Positions 8,192 to 16,669 are shown, numbered from the stretch's first letter. The stretch is 40,618 bases of DNA from Candidatus Bathyarchaeota archaeon (GCA_018396675.1 JAGTQX010000004.1:67697-108314); one strand, 5' to 3'. Notes: generated by a model not told the origin, from the letters alone. Program-made: numbers and translations.

Positions 8192-10267
8192 ATGGAAAAG
8201 CACACGTTTATCATAACCGAGAAACCTGACGCAGCCCAAAGAATAGCTTTAGCTCTTGACGCGAAAGGAAAAGCGAAGAAGATGGAAGAGAAAGGAGTGC
8301 CATATTACGTTGCAGAAAGAGAAAAACCGATAGTCGTTGTCCCAGCGATAGGGCATTTGTACACAGTTGCTGATGAAAAAAGTGGAAGAAACTATTATCC
8401 GGTTTTCAATTTTAAATGGGTTCCAAGATACGTGGCGGAGAGAGGTGCAAAACAAATTCGAGTTTGGCTTGAGACGATTTCAAAATTAGCAAAAAACGCA
8501 GATACGTACATTGACGCGTGCGATTATGACATTGAAGGCAGCATAATAGGATACTCCATATTAAAATACGCGTGCGGCAACAAAGAAAACATAGCCAAAA
8601 GGATGAAGTACTCAACCTTAACAAAGGAAGAACTTGAGAAGGCATACGAGGAATTATTACCAAAACTTGACTTCGCACTTATAGAAGCCGGAAAAACAAG
8701 ACATGAAATAGATTGGCTTTATGGCGTTAATCTCTCCAGGGCGTTAACATTAGCCGCTAAAGATTGGAGCGGAAGATACGCGACATTAAGCACTGGAAGA
8801 GTGCAGGGACCAACATTAAGGTTTCTTGTTGCTAGAGAAAAAGCCATTAGAAGTTTTGTGCCAACGCCCTACTGGGAGATTAGGGCCGAAATTGAAATTG
8901 ATGGAAAAGTTTTCGAAGCCGAGTATGAAAAAGACGTCATTGAAATTAAAAAGGAAGCTGAAGCTGTTTTAAACAAGTGTAAGGACAAGGATGGCGTTGT
9001 CGAAAATATTGATGTTAAACAATTTCAGCAGATGCCGCCAACACCTTTTGATATTGGTACACTGCAAAGCGAGGCCTACGGTCTTTTCGGATACACGCCG
9101 AGACGCACATTAGACATTGCTCAGCGATTATATTTAGACGCATTAATATCATACCCAAGAACAAGCAGCCAAAAACTTCCACCAGCGATAAACTATACGC
9201 AGATACTGCAGAGTTTAAGCGGTGTCGCACAATATAAAAAACTTTCAGCCGAGCTTCTATCAAAAAAGGAGTTAAAACCAAACGAGGGAAAAAAGGAAGA
9301 TCCCGCACACCCAGCTGTATATCCGACTGGGAAACTTCCAGAGAGAGTCTTGGAAGAGCCTGAAAGACGCATCTGGGATCTTGTAGTAAGGAGATTCATG
9401 GCTGTTTTCGGTGAGCCAGCAATAAGACAGAGTATGAAAGTCGCCATTAACGTGAATGGAGAACGGTTCTTTTTGAGAGGTAGACAAATATTGAAGGAAG
9501 GCTGGCTCAAATTTTATGAACCGTATGTGCGGTCCGAAGAAGTTCTTTTACCAAAAATAGAAAAGGGCCAAAAACTCAAGGTAAAGAAAATAATTTTGGA
9601 AGACAAATTTACAAAACCGCCGCCGAGATATAACCCTGGCAGCCTACTCAAGAAAATGGAAGAAGTTGGAATTGGAACGAAAGCGACGAGGGCTGATATA
9701 ATACAAACATTATATGACAGAAAGTATGTGCGAGACGAACGAATGGTGGTAACAGACTTGGGATTTGAAGTTCTCGAAGTTCTCAAGAAACACTGTCCGA
9801 CAATTGTTTCGATTGAGATGACACGAAAACTTGAAGAAAGGATGGATAAAATTCAAGCGAACACGGAGAAAAGAGAAAATGTTCTTTTAGACGCCGTTGA
9901 AATCTTGAAACCGGTCGTTGAACAACTGAAAGACAAAGAGAAAATTGTAGGCGAGCAGTTAAGTAGTGCAATAAAAAGAGCCAGATTAGAAGAAAGAACA
10001 GTGGGGCAGTGCCCAATTTGTGGAACGGGAACCCTTATGATATTGTATTCGAGGAAAACTGGCAAGCGTTTCATTGGATGCACGAACTATTTTAAGAAGC
10101 AATGTAAAGCTTCATTCCCACTTCCGCAAAGGGGAACAGTCCGGCCCCTTGGCAAAAATTGTCGCGGATGCGGTTGGCCAACCGTTCAGATTCGAATGAA
10201 AGGAAGACGTCCGTGGAATCTATGTTTTAACCCTAAATGCCCATTAAAGGAGGAGAGAAAAACTTGA
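8192..10267 (+). CDS. topA: DNA topoisomerase I, type IA
   Basis: Relaxes negative supercoils by transient single-strand breakage through a 5'-phosphotyrosine. The 691-residue protein starts with a Toprim domain (TEKPDAAQRIA; acidic triad DYDIEG at D111, D113, E115), then the toroidal core with STGRVQGPTLR and the active-site tyrosine in ISYPRTSSQ (Y321). The C-terminus carries two zinc fingers: CPICG with a partner pair CTNYFKKQC, and CRGCG with CFNPKC. Length and layout fit archaeal TopA. An AT-rich TATA-like tract (8166-8177) about 26-15 bases before the ATG and no clear ribosome site suggest a leaderless or very short leader. A small zinc-finger gene overlaps its stop by two bases. Confidence 0.95.
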   Translation: MEKHTFIITEKPDAAQRIALALDAKGKAKKMEEKGVPYYVAEREKPIVVVPAIGHLYTVADEKSGRNYYPVFNFKWVPRYVAERGAKQIRVWLETISKLAKNADTYIDACDYDIEGSIIGYSILKYACGNKENIAKRMKYSTLTKEELEKAYEELLPKLDFALIEAGKTRHEIDWLYGVNLSRALTLAAKDWSGRYATLSTGRVQGPTLRFLVAREKAIRSFVPTPYWEIRAEIEIDGKVFEAEYEKDVIEIKKEAEAVLNKCKDKDGVVENIDVKQFQQMPPTPFDIGTLQSEAYGLFGYTPRRTLDIAQRLYLDALISYPRTSSQKLPPAINYTQILQSLSGVAQYKKLSAELLSKKELKPNEGKKEDPAHPAVYPTGKLPERVLEEPERRIWDLVVRRFMAVFGEPAIRQSMKVAINVNGERFFLRGRQILKEGWLKFYEPYVRSEEVLLPKIEKGQKLKVKKIILEDKFTKPPPRYNPGSLLKKMEEVGIGTKATRADIIQTLYDRKYVRDERMVVTDLGFEVLEVLKKHCPTIVSIEMTRKLEERMDKIQANTEKRENVLLDAVEILKPVVEQLKDKEKIVGEQLSSAIKRARLEERTVGQCPICGTGTLMILYSRKTGKRFIGCTNYFKKQCKASFPLPQRGTVRPLGKNCRGCGWPTVQIRMKGRRPWNLCFNPKCPLKEERKT

Positions 10268-10491
10268 AATGTGTAGTGTGTGACAGAGAAGCAGTAAAAA
10301 ACAACTATTGCGAGTTACACTCCAAAACCTATGAAAGGATATTGAAAAAGTATGAGGTTTGGAAGAAGGCGTTGGAGATTTCTTGGAAAGAGTATTTAAG
10401 TCAGATTGCAAAGAATCCATTAACAGGCGAATGGGCTAGGGAAGTGGCGGAGCACTTAATTAAAAGCGGAGAAGATGTGAATGGCGCATAA
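10264..10491 (+). CDS. Small zinc-finger/helical protein in the topA operon
   Basis: A 75-residue protein. The TTG start at 10264 is favoured over the in-frame ATG at 10237 because AGGAGGAG (10248-10255) is at proper spacing. The N-terminus has a compact CxxC...CxxH zinc site (C3, C6, C16, H19), followed by a long charged and aromatic helix (KYEVWKKALEISWKEYLSQI). The rest is acidic and helical. The TTG overlaps the topA stop, and its own end overlaps the next gene by 11 bases, so all three are translationally coupled. Not recognised as a named family. The zinc knuckle suggests nucleic-acid or protein contact. Confidence 0.75.
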   Translation: MKCVVCDREAVKNNYCELHSKTYERILKKYEVWKKALEISWKEYLSQIAKNPLTGEWAREVAEHLIKSGEDVNGA

Positions 10492-10900
10492 AACTAAAAA
10501 AACAGTTTCCTCATTGCAGTATCCACTTCAGAAGGCTTACAAGAAAATAGCGAACATAAAGCCTTCAAGCATTGTTCTTTCAGTAATAACAATAGCAGTT
10601 GCAATTTTCCTTTTTGGAGGCGGACTCTACAGCATAGTGGCAAAACCTTACACTGCAGCCTATTATGGCGGAAAGTTCTACTTCATTTACCCACAATTGT
10701 CAGAACAGTTCGTGTCCGACAGCGTTATTTCAACAATTCTATACACGCTCGGCATTGTTGGATTGGCAGTCATGTATCAGAGCACTAAATACGCCTACAA
10801 GCCAAGGCAAGCGTACTTAATGTTCATAATAGGTGCAGCCCTCGTCATAATAGCATACGCGTCAATAGAAGCAATAATACATTATGTGAAAGGCGTCTAA
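10481..10900 (+). CDS. Three-TM membrane protein, unknown function
   Basis: A 139-residue protein with a basic cytosolic N-terminus, one membrane helix (about 32-52), an external loop rich in Tyr and Phe (KPYTAAYYGGKFYFIYPQLS) and two further helices (about 80-98 and 111-132). The tight turn between the last two helices carries STKYAYKPRQ. The helix layout weakly recalls the membrane part of small oligosaccharyltransferase accessory subunits, but there is no diagnostic motif. It overlaps the zinc-finger gene by 11 bases and ends six bases before the convergent carS gene. Function not known. Confidence 0.75.
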   Translation: MAHKTKKTVSSLQYPLQKAYKKIANIKPSSIVLSVITIAVAIFLFGGGLYSIVAKPYTAAYYGGKFYFIYPQLSEQFVSDSVISTILYTLGIVGLAVMYQSTKYAYKPRQAYLMFIIGAALVIIAYASIEAIIHYVKGV

Positions 10901-10906
10901 ACGTTT

Positions 10907-11407
10907 TCACCAAGGATTAGTTTTTAAACCCAGTTTATAAGCTGCAACGTTTGTCAACACGTGTAAAGGAGGTGTGATTACAAGCACCGTTAAGGCGAGT
11001 TCTAGATATAGAATGTTTAACGGCAGTGCGAACACCAAAGCACCTAATACAAAGTCTATTTGGTCAACGACAGGCAATAATTCACCTGAAGCAAGCCCCA
11101 GTCTTCTTTTCAGAAATGCACCTGCCAAGTCCCCAAGTAAAGCTCCCAATGAGAGAATAAAGCCAAATGTGAAAGGATATCCGGGAAAATATAGAGCCTC
11201 TAAAATGCCGACAATTGTTCCAATGGCTAAACCGAAGAAAAAGCCACGGAACGTCTTGTTTTTCCCAAAAATTGGCTTTCCATCATAAAACTTCTTGCCA
11301 AAATCTAATGGTAAGCCTCCGCCGACAATTACTGGTGTGGCGTTTGCACAGTAAGCTGGAAAAATGAATTTTAAAGCTTCGACAATCAATGTCGCGATTG
11401 CGTCCAT
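10907..11407 (-). CDS. carS: CDP-archaeol synthase
   Basis: Activates unsaturated archaetidic acid with CTP to give CDP-archaeol, the branch point to archaeal polar lipids. The 166-residue membrane protein shows the family blocks ANATPVIVGGGLPLDFGKKF, GKNKTFRGFFFGLAIG, GALLGDLAGAFLKRRLG and VVDQIDFVLGALVF, which include the CTP and Mg2+ contacts of the CDP-alcohol synthase fold. ATG 11407 is preferred over TTG 11413 because GTGAT lies just upstream. It follows the RadB-like gene by 16 bases on the same strand, so they probably share a transcript. Length and family are typical. Confidence 0.94.
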   Translation of the reverse strand: MDAIATLIVEALKFIFPAYCANATPVIVGGGLPLDFGKKFYDGKPIFGKNKTFRGFFFGLAIGTIVGILEALYFPGYPFTFGFILSLGALLGDLAGAFLKRRLGLASGELLPVVDQIDFVLGALVFALPLNILYLELALTVLVITPPLHVLTNVAAYKLGLKTNPW

Positions 11408-11423
11408 GTTCAATCACTTCAAA

Positions 11424-12122
11424 TCAATCTAACGAATAGTCACATAGTCCATTTTTGCATATTTGCAATTGACAAGAGAATGGCTGAGTTGTCTTTGATT
11501 TTTTCGTTATGGTTAAAGAGACAATTTGGGGATTTTCAGTTGGCTTCATAAAAATTATCGTATCCGCCCAGAATTTTAAAACTCTTGTGGCTACTGGTTC
11601 AACTTCCACACATCCTTCTTCAAAGACATTTCGAACTTGGCTCATCACAAGAACAGCTAGCTTCTGCGTTTTTGCAACTTGCGCCAACCACGCCATCTGC
11701 CTATTCAATTCACGGTTAAGCATGAAAGTCTTTTCTGGTTTTTCTGAAACTTCTATACGGTACAGAAACGTAAGCGTGTCTACAACTATTAAGCCGAAAC
11801 CTTTTGCAACATAATTATTCAGTTGATCTATCAAGGCTGCTTGTTCCTTAAAGTCCTTGGGTCTTGCGAGGATTACAAGTTCCGAGATCTTTTCAAAGTC
11901 CTCAGAAGCTATTTGAGAAAGGCGTTTAGTGGAAAACGTGCCGTCACAGTCTATGAACAAAGTTTTGTACCCGCGTCTTGCACAGTTCACAGCACATTGC
12001 ATGGCAAGCGTCGTTTTAGCGGTTTCTGCTTCTCCGTACACTAGGCTTATTTCGCCCGAAGTTAATCCTCCGCCCAGTATTTCGTCGAGTCTCTTGATAT
12101 ATGTTGGGATTCTATGTAGCAA
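11424..12122 (-). CDS. RadB-like RecA-family ATPase
   Basis: A 232-residue single-domain RecA-fold ATPase without the N-terminal helix-hairpin-helix domain of RadA, as in RadB/KaiC-like recombination mediators. It opens RIPTYIKRLDEILGGGL, typical of the family. The P-loop reads GEAETAKT (30-37), where the usual glycine before the lysine is alanine. Walker B is LIVVDTLTFLY, and MSQVRN resembles the motif-3 region. The start is TTG 12122, with a TATA-like ATATAAAC (12141-12148) about 22-26 bases upstream and no ribosome site, so the message is likely leaderless. It is divergent from the RNase H-fold gene and in tandem with carS. Named RadB by architecture; a KaiC-like relative is the alternative. 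Confidence 0.82.
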   Translation of the reverse strand: MLHRIPTYIKRLDEILGGGLTSGEISLVYGEAETAKTTLAMQCAVNCARRGYKTLFIDCDGTFSTKRLSQIASEDFEKISELVILARPKDFKEQAALIDQLNNYVAKGFGLIVVDTLTFLYRIEVSEKPEKTFMLNRELNRQMAWLAQVAKTQKLAVLVMSQVRNVFEEGCVEVEPVATRVLKFWADTIIFMKPTENPQIVSLTITKKSKTTQPFSCQLQICKNGLCDYSLD

Positions 12123-12203
12123 TGTAACGCACGTTAATAGATATAAACATCGAAGATAATAATTTGTTTGCCTAAAAAAGGGCTTGAACGATAGGAAAGT
12201 TGT

Positions 12204-12848
12204 ATGAAGGCGAAGATAGCCGTTGCAACTGTTTCAGGAAAAGCCTACTATTTGATAGTTAACGAATTGAAGAAAATTGATGTGCCGTTTATAAGTTTAA
12301 CTCCTTATGATACTGTGCCAATGGAGATAAAGGTTGTGATAACCACCGACGAAGAACGACCGTTGGTAAATCATGATAAAGTTTTAACGTTGAAAGATGG
12401 AAAAGATCCGCAGGCTTTGATAAATCAGGCGCTACAATTTGTTGAGGGAAAAGAGTTCTATGAGACGGTGGTTATAGGTGTTGACCCTGGAGAAGTTTTA
12501 GGGCTGGCTGTTCTTGCAGACGGAAAGGTTATTAAAACTGGAAACTGTTTTAGCATAAAAGAAGCCGTTAACGAAATAGAAACTTTCATAAAAAACTTCA
12601 GAGAAGTCAAGACATCTATGATTGCAGTTAAAGTTGGAAATGGCATTCCCGAATACAAGGAGAAAATTTTAAGAGAATTGGACAGGTTGCTGCCGTCAAA
12701 CGTGGTGTTGGAAAGCGTAAGCGAAGCAGGAACAAATCGATATATAAGCGAAGCAAAGCACCGCAGAGGATTAAGAGACATCGTTTCGGCGATAAAAATC
12801 GCTAGGAGAAACGGTCATAAATTCAAGCGGAGAGAGCAGAATGAATAG
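12204..12848 (+). CDS. RNase H-fold (YqgF/RuvC-like) protein, putative nuclease
   Basis: A 214-residue protein. Residues 1-85 look like a small alpha/beta domain. Residues 88-205 read like a RuvC/YqgF-type RNase H fold: first strand VVIGVDPGEVLGLAVLADGK with D94, strand SMIAVKVGNG in the place of YqgF VGxPxNG, then VVLESVSEAGTN (E170/E174), then the helix RGLRDIVSAIKIARR with D192. This gives a plausible D-E-D metal site. YqgF proteins process pre-16S rRNA, while RuvC proteins cut Holliday junctions; which applies here is open. The stop overlaps the start of the Clp1-type RNA kinase gene by eight bases, which favours an RNA-processing role. It is divergent from the RadB-like gene, which leaves recombination possible. 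Confidence 0.72.
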   Translation: MKAKIAVATVSGKAYYLIVNELKKIDVPFISLTPYDTVPMEIKVVITTDEERPLVNHDKVLTLKDGKDPQALINQALQFVEGKEFYETVVIGVDPGEVLGLAVLADGKVIKTGNCFSIKEAVNEIETFIKNFREVKTSMIAVKVGNGIPEYKEKILRELDRLLPSNVVLESVSEAGTNRYISEAKHRRGLRDIVSAIKIARRNGHKFKRREQNE

Positions 12849-14148
12849 GACAGTGGAAACTGGAAAAACGTTTCTAGTTGACGGACCAGCTTCTGTAACG
12901 CTTGTCTCGGGAAAAGCAGAGGTCTTCGGCTACACGCTAAAGGAAATGGGCAAGGTTGTAATAAGAGACGGAAAACGCATGCCATTTGTAGTTATAGAAA
13001 ACTCGACCTTTGACATTTCACTTGGAGAAAACGCAAGCGCCGAAGAAGCTGAAGGAAGCACAATTCCATCGTCTTGGGAAAAAGCCCACAAGGAACTAGC
13101 AACCTTGCAAACTAAACCAGTCACGGTCATGGTTTTGGGAGCCGTTGACTCTGGGAAGACAAGTTTCTGCACGTATCTTGCAAATAAACTGTTAAGCGAA
13201 GAAAAGACGACGAAAATTGCCGTTTTAGACGGGGATTTGGGGCAGTCAGACATAGGACCGCCATGCACAGTTGCTTACACATTTATATCCAAGCCAGTCA
13301 CGGATTTGTTCAACTTGGAGGCGAAAAACGCCTTTTTTGTTGGAGTAACTTCGCCGAGCAAAGCAATAGAAAAAGTTATCAAAGGATTAGAATTGTTGAA
13401 AGAAGAGGTTTTAGGTTTTAACCCAGACTTCGTAATTGTAAACACGGACGGCTGGATTGAAGGAGAAGACGCCTTAAACTATAAGATTAAGCTCGTTGAA
13501 AAAATAAACCCGCAAATAGTTTTTTGCATACAGCAAGACGAGAAAATCACACCACTTTTATCTGCATTGAAAAACTTCAAAACGGTAACTGTGGATTCTC
13601 CACCCACAATAAAACAAAGAAGCAGAGAAAAACGTAGAAGCCTACGGGAGTTAGGCTACATAAAATACTTGAAAAACGCTAAAGTCCAATCTATGCCCAT
13701 AAGCTGGCTTAAGATTGAAAGCGAAGAGTTTACTGGTTTAGGCAGAAACTTGAACATTAAAAGAGAAAGAGAAATATGCGAACTCCTTGGAATGAAACCA
13801 CTGCAAATCGCGGAGACATCAGATAAAATCTGCATAATTATTGGCAAAGGACGCTGGATAGACCCGGAAAGAATAGACAGAACAGAAAAAACTACTGGCA
13901 AGAAGGTCGTAGTTACATGGAAAGGCGAAGAGGAAGGCTTGTTGACAGCCTTATACAACGGAGAACGAAAGTTTCTGGGAATAGGAGTTTTACGCGAAAT
14001 TGACTACAGAAGAAAAGCCATGAAAATTTTAACGCCAGTTTCAAACAACATTTCAACCGTTGCAATAGGAAAAGTTAAGCTAGACAAAAATTTAAGGGAA
14101 ATCACGCCACCAATAGAAAACGTCGAAAAAACCTCGCAGACAGTTTAA
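12841..14148 (+). CDS. Clp1/Grc3-type polynucleotide 5'-hydroxyl kinase
   Basis: Phosphorylates 5'-OH RNA or DNA ends. In eukaryotes relatives act in tRNA splicing, mRNA 3' processing (Clp1) and rRNA processing (Grc3/Nol9). The 435-residue protein has an N-terminal beta domain (1-90), then a P-loop GAVDSGKTS (100-108), the family block VLDGDLGQSDIGPP, a Walker-B-like DFVIVNTDGW and the lid segment KQRSREKRRSLRELGYIKYL. The C-terminal region (about 290-435) is a beta-rich domain. The ATG overlaps the upstream RNase H-fold gene by eight bases, so the two are translationally coupled. In an archaeon with tRNA introns it would be a natural partner of tRNA end processing; this is inference. Confidence 0.88.
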   Translation: MNRTVETGKTFLVDGPASVTLVSGKAEVFGYTLKEMGKVVIRDGKRMPFVVIENSTFDISLGENASAEEAEGSTIPSSWEKAHKELATLQTKPVTVMVLGAVDSGKTSFCTYLANKLLSEEKTTKIAVLDGDLGQSDIGPPCTVAYTFISKPVTDLFNLEAKNAFFVGVTSPSKAIEKVIKGLELLKEEVLGFNPDFVIVNTDGWIEGEDALNYKIKLVEKINPQIVFCIQQDEKITPLLSALKNFKTVTVDSPPTIKQRSREKRRSLRELGYIKYLKNAKVQSMPISWLKIESEEFTGLGRNLNIKREREICELLGMKPLQIAETSDKICIIIGKGRWIDPERIDRTEKTTGKKVVVTWKGEEEGLLTALYNGERKFLGIGVLREIDYRRKAMKILTPVSNNISTVAIGKVKLDKNLREITPPIENVEKTSQTV

Positions 14149-14807
14149 CTTTTCCTAGAAGGACAAAACGCGTTTACTGGACACTGCCTGCAGAGAGGAT
14201 TTCTGGCCCTACAGTATTTCCTGCCAAGCAAAATAAACAATACGTGAACATCAGCGTAAACCTCAGGTGCATATAACCTTTGAAGGGACTCTCGAACTGC
14301 TTCGTACTCGCCATCTATGGGAGCAAGCCTAAGACGTTTAGAAACCCTTTTAACATGCGTGTCTACCGGTATTGTAGGCTTATTTGCAGAGAAAAGCAAA
14401 ACCACATCTGAAGTTTTTGGGCCAACTCCTGGAAGTTGCATTAGCGTTTCTCTCGCCTTTTCAAAAGGCATGGACAAAATTGGTGTTAGGCTGCCGCCGA
14501 AGTTTTCGAGAAGTATTTTTGAAACTTGTTTTATGGCTTTTGCCTTATTTCGATACAGTCCAGCCACTTTTAGGCATTCTTCGATTTTTGATGTTTTAGC
14601 GTTTGCTAGAGCCTCGGGATTTATGGGGAAATTTTTCGAAAGTCTTTCGAAGGCTCTTGCAGTGTTTTTGTCAGCAGTGTTTTGTGAAATTATTGTTATG
14701 ACTAGGGTTTCGAAAGGGTCACGCCTTGAAGGTATCCACTTCGGTAAAACGAAATTCTCACGCAGTGCTTGCAGAATTTTTTCGGCTCTGGCTTGGTCTT
14801 CAGCCAT
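14145..14807 (-). CDS. nth: Endonuclease III (base-excision DNA glycosylase/AP lyase)
   Basis: Removes oxidised pyrimidines and nicks the abasic site. The 220-residue protein has the helix-hairpin-helix LPGVGPKTSDVVLLF with catalytic K131, catalytic D149 in VDTHVKRV, and a C-terminal [4Fe-4S] loop with C199-x6-C206-x2-C209-x5-C215. The lesion-binding segment IISQNTADKNT is intact. It is the usual length for archaeal Nth. The gene converges on the RNA kinase gene with a four-base overlap of the ends and diverges from the proteasome-chaperone-like gene; a GGTGCG ribosome site precedes the ATG. Confidence 0.95.
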   Translation of the reverse strand: MAEDQARAEKILQALRENFVLPKWIPSRRDPFETLVITIISQNTADKNTARAFERLSKNFPINPEALANAKTSKIEECLKVAGLYRNKAKAIKQVSKILLENFGGSLTPILSMPFEKARETLMQLPGVGPKTSDVVLLFSANKPTIPVDTHVKRVSKRLRLAPIDGEYEAVRESLQRLYAPEVYADVHVLFILLGRKYCRARNPLCRQCPVNAFCPSRKS

Positions 14808-14877
14808 TCTAGCGCACCTTTTTTGAAAATGATAAATAGTGAGTTTGCAAGCTATAAATAAACGGTGGATAAATACA

Positions 14878-15261
14878 ATGGAACGCGCAAGAGTCGTAAA
14901 AGATGAATTAATTGAACAGAATACACGTTTCCTAGCAGTTTACCTGGAAACAAAGAACTCTTGCCTCGTCTTATTAAGCGAGAACGAGGATAGGCTTGGA
15001 ACCTTGGCTGTAGCTCTCCCAAAACCGTCAGATTCGCCGGGGTTGCCGTCTTCAACGGTTCTTTTAGGTGACCGGAACATGATTTCTGCACGTATGTTCG
15101 CTGAATATTTAGCGTCTAAAAAAAAGAAAATAGCGCTTGTTTCCATATACCTAGAAACATTAAACGAGGTACAAGCTCAATCAATCTTCAAAAAATTGCT
15201 GGAAAGGGTTGCTCCAGCAGAGGTTGCACAGAAAACTGAAGAGGGGGGGAGCATCACATGA
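14878..15261 (+). CDS. PAC4/PAC3-like proteasome assembly chaperone
   Basis: A 127-residue alpha/beta protein. From ATG 14878 (GGTGG ribosome site just upstream; the earlier ATG at 14839 lacks one) it reads as a beta hairpin and edge strands followed by RLGTLAVALPK, SSTVLLGDRNMISARMFAEY and KKIALVSIYLE. This order of LGxLxVAxP, then STxLLG, then an amphipathic helix and a terminal V/A-L-V-S strand is the pattern of eukaryotic PSMG4/PAC4 and of archaeal homologs that assist 20S alpha-ring assembly. No proteasome genes lie in the window. Its stop overlaps the start of the UbiD gene by four bases. Assignment rests on pattern memory; a generic roadblock-like or unknown protein is the alternative. 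Confidence 0.6.
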   Translation: MERARVVKDELIEQNTRFLAVYLETKNSCLVLLSENEDRLGTLAVALPKPSDSPGLPSSTVLLGDRNMISARMFAEYLASKKKKIALVSIYLETLNEVQAQSIFKKLLERVAPAEVAQKTEEGGSIT

Positions 15262-16601
15262 GTCTTCGGAACTTTTTAGAGCAAATGGAAGCAAAAAATG
15301 AAGTTTTTCACATAAAAGATGAAGTTTCCACCAATTTTGAGATTTCGTATATAATGAAAAAATTTGATAATAACGGCCCGATTCTCATGTTTGAGAAAGT
15401 TGAGGGTTCGGAAACTAAAATTGTTGCTAACGTTTGTGGTGCAAGAAAACGAATCTGCGAGGCATTAGGAGTTGAACAGGAAAAGTTTTACCAGAGACTT
15501 TTGGAGGCGTGGCGTTCACCAAAGAAGCCCAAAGTTGTGGAAGACGGTGCAGTAAAAGAAGTCATAGAAGAGCCAGATTTGCTTAGAATCCCAGTTTTAA
15601 CACATTTTGAAAAGGATGCCGGTGCATATATAACGTCAGCTGTTGTTCACGCCAAAAGTTTAGATGGCACAATTGAAAATGTTTCAATTCACAGATTGCA
15701 GATTTTAGACGAGAAGCATTTAGCAATACGTCTGGTTCCAAGGCATCTTTACAAGCTTTGGCGAATGGCAAAAGAAGCAGAAGTAGACTTGGACATTGCC
15801 GTTTCTATAGGAGTTCATCCCGCGGTTATGCTAGCGGCTTCATCACCTCTTCCTCTTGGAGTAAACGAGTTTGATATAGCAAACACGTTGCTCAACGACA
15901 GTTTACGCTTAATCAAATGTAAATATGTGGATGCTTATGCACCGGCAGACGCAGAACTTGTTTTGGAGGGCAGAATCTCGGCTTCAAAAGAGGTTCCTGA
16001 AGGACCCTTTGTGGACATTACTGGAACGTATGATGTGGAACGCAAACAACCTGTCGTTGAGGTTGTTAATGTTATGCACCGCGGCGACTATATTTATCAA
16101 GCGCTTTTGCCTTCGGGCGCCGAGCACAAGCTTCTAATGGGAATTCCTTTCGAAACCGCGATTTATGAGGCTGTTTCGAAGGTTGTGCCGAAAGTTTACG
16201 CAGTTAACCTTTCAATCGGCGGAAGCGGATGGCTTCACGCAATAATATCTATTGAAAAACAGTTGGACGGAGATGGAAAGAACGCTTTACTGGCTGCCTT
16301 TGCAGCGCATCCAAGCCTAAAACACGCTGTTGTTGTAGACTCTGACATTAACGTTTTCGACATTTCAGAAGTTGAGTGGGCGATTGCGACGAGGTTTCAA
16401 GCATGCGAAGACTTGCTGATTATAGAAAATGTGCGCGGCTCAACATTGGATTCATCTGCAAATCAAGAAACTGGCTTAACATCAAAAATGGGCATAGACG
16501 CTACTAAACCTTTGACAAAACCTAAAGAAAAGTTTGAACGCGCAAAAATTCCAGTGAGCAAACGCATGGAAGAGTTAACGCGGAAACTGCTAGGTGAGTA
16601 A
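15258..16601 (+). CDS. UbiD-family decarboxylase, probably anhydromevalonate phosphate decarboxylase
   Basis: A prenylated-FMN-dependent decarboxylase. The 447-residue protein shows UbiD blocks including GVHPAVMLAASSPLP, KEVPEGPFVDITGTYD (acidic catalytic region), YQALLPSGAEHKLLMGIP and the C-terminal LDSSANQETGLTSKMGIDAT. Length and the EGPFVDITG sequence agree with the archaeal UbiD homolog of the modified mevalonate pathway, which turns trans-anhydromevalonate 5-phosphate into isopentenyl phosphate and works with aconitase-like phosphomevalonate dehydratase. That role is family inference; no UbiX or mevalonate gene is in view. Isopentenyl units would feed lipid synthesis (compare carS) and dolichol for AglB. 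It is translationally coupled to the upstream chaperone-like gene by an ATGA overlap. Confidence 0.85.
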   Translation: MSLRNFLEQMEAKNEVFHIKDEVSTNFEISYIMKKFDNNGPILMFEKVEGSETKIVANVCGARKRICEALGVEQEKFYQRLLEAWRSPKKPKVVEDGAVKEVIEEPDLLRIPVLTHFEKDAGAYITSAVVHAKSLDGTIENVSIHRLQILDEKHLAIRLVPRHLYKLWRMAKEAEVDLDIAVSIGVHPAVMLAASSPLPLGVNEFDIANTLLNDSLRLIKCKYVDAYAPADAELVLEGRISASKEVPEGPFVDITGTYDVERKQPVVEVVNVMHRGDYIYQALLPSGAEHKLLMGIPFETAIYEAVSKVVPKVYAVNLSIGGSGWLHAIISIEKQLDGDGKNALLAAFAAHPSLKHAVVVDSDINVFDISEVEWAIATRFQACEDLLIIENVRGSTLDSSANQETGLTSKMGIDATKPLTKPKEKFERAKIPVSKRMEELTRKLLGE

Positions 16602-16669
16602 GTGATTAAAAAACCACACATTAAGTTATATATGTGTGCGTTTTCAAATAGAGAATCTGGTGATTCTGT

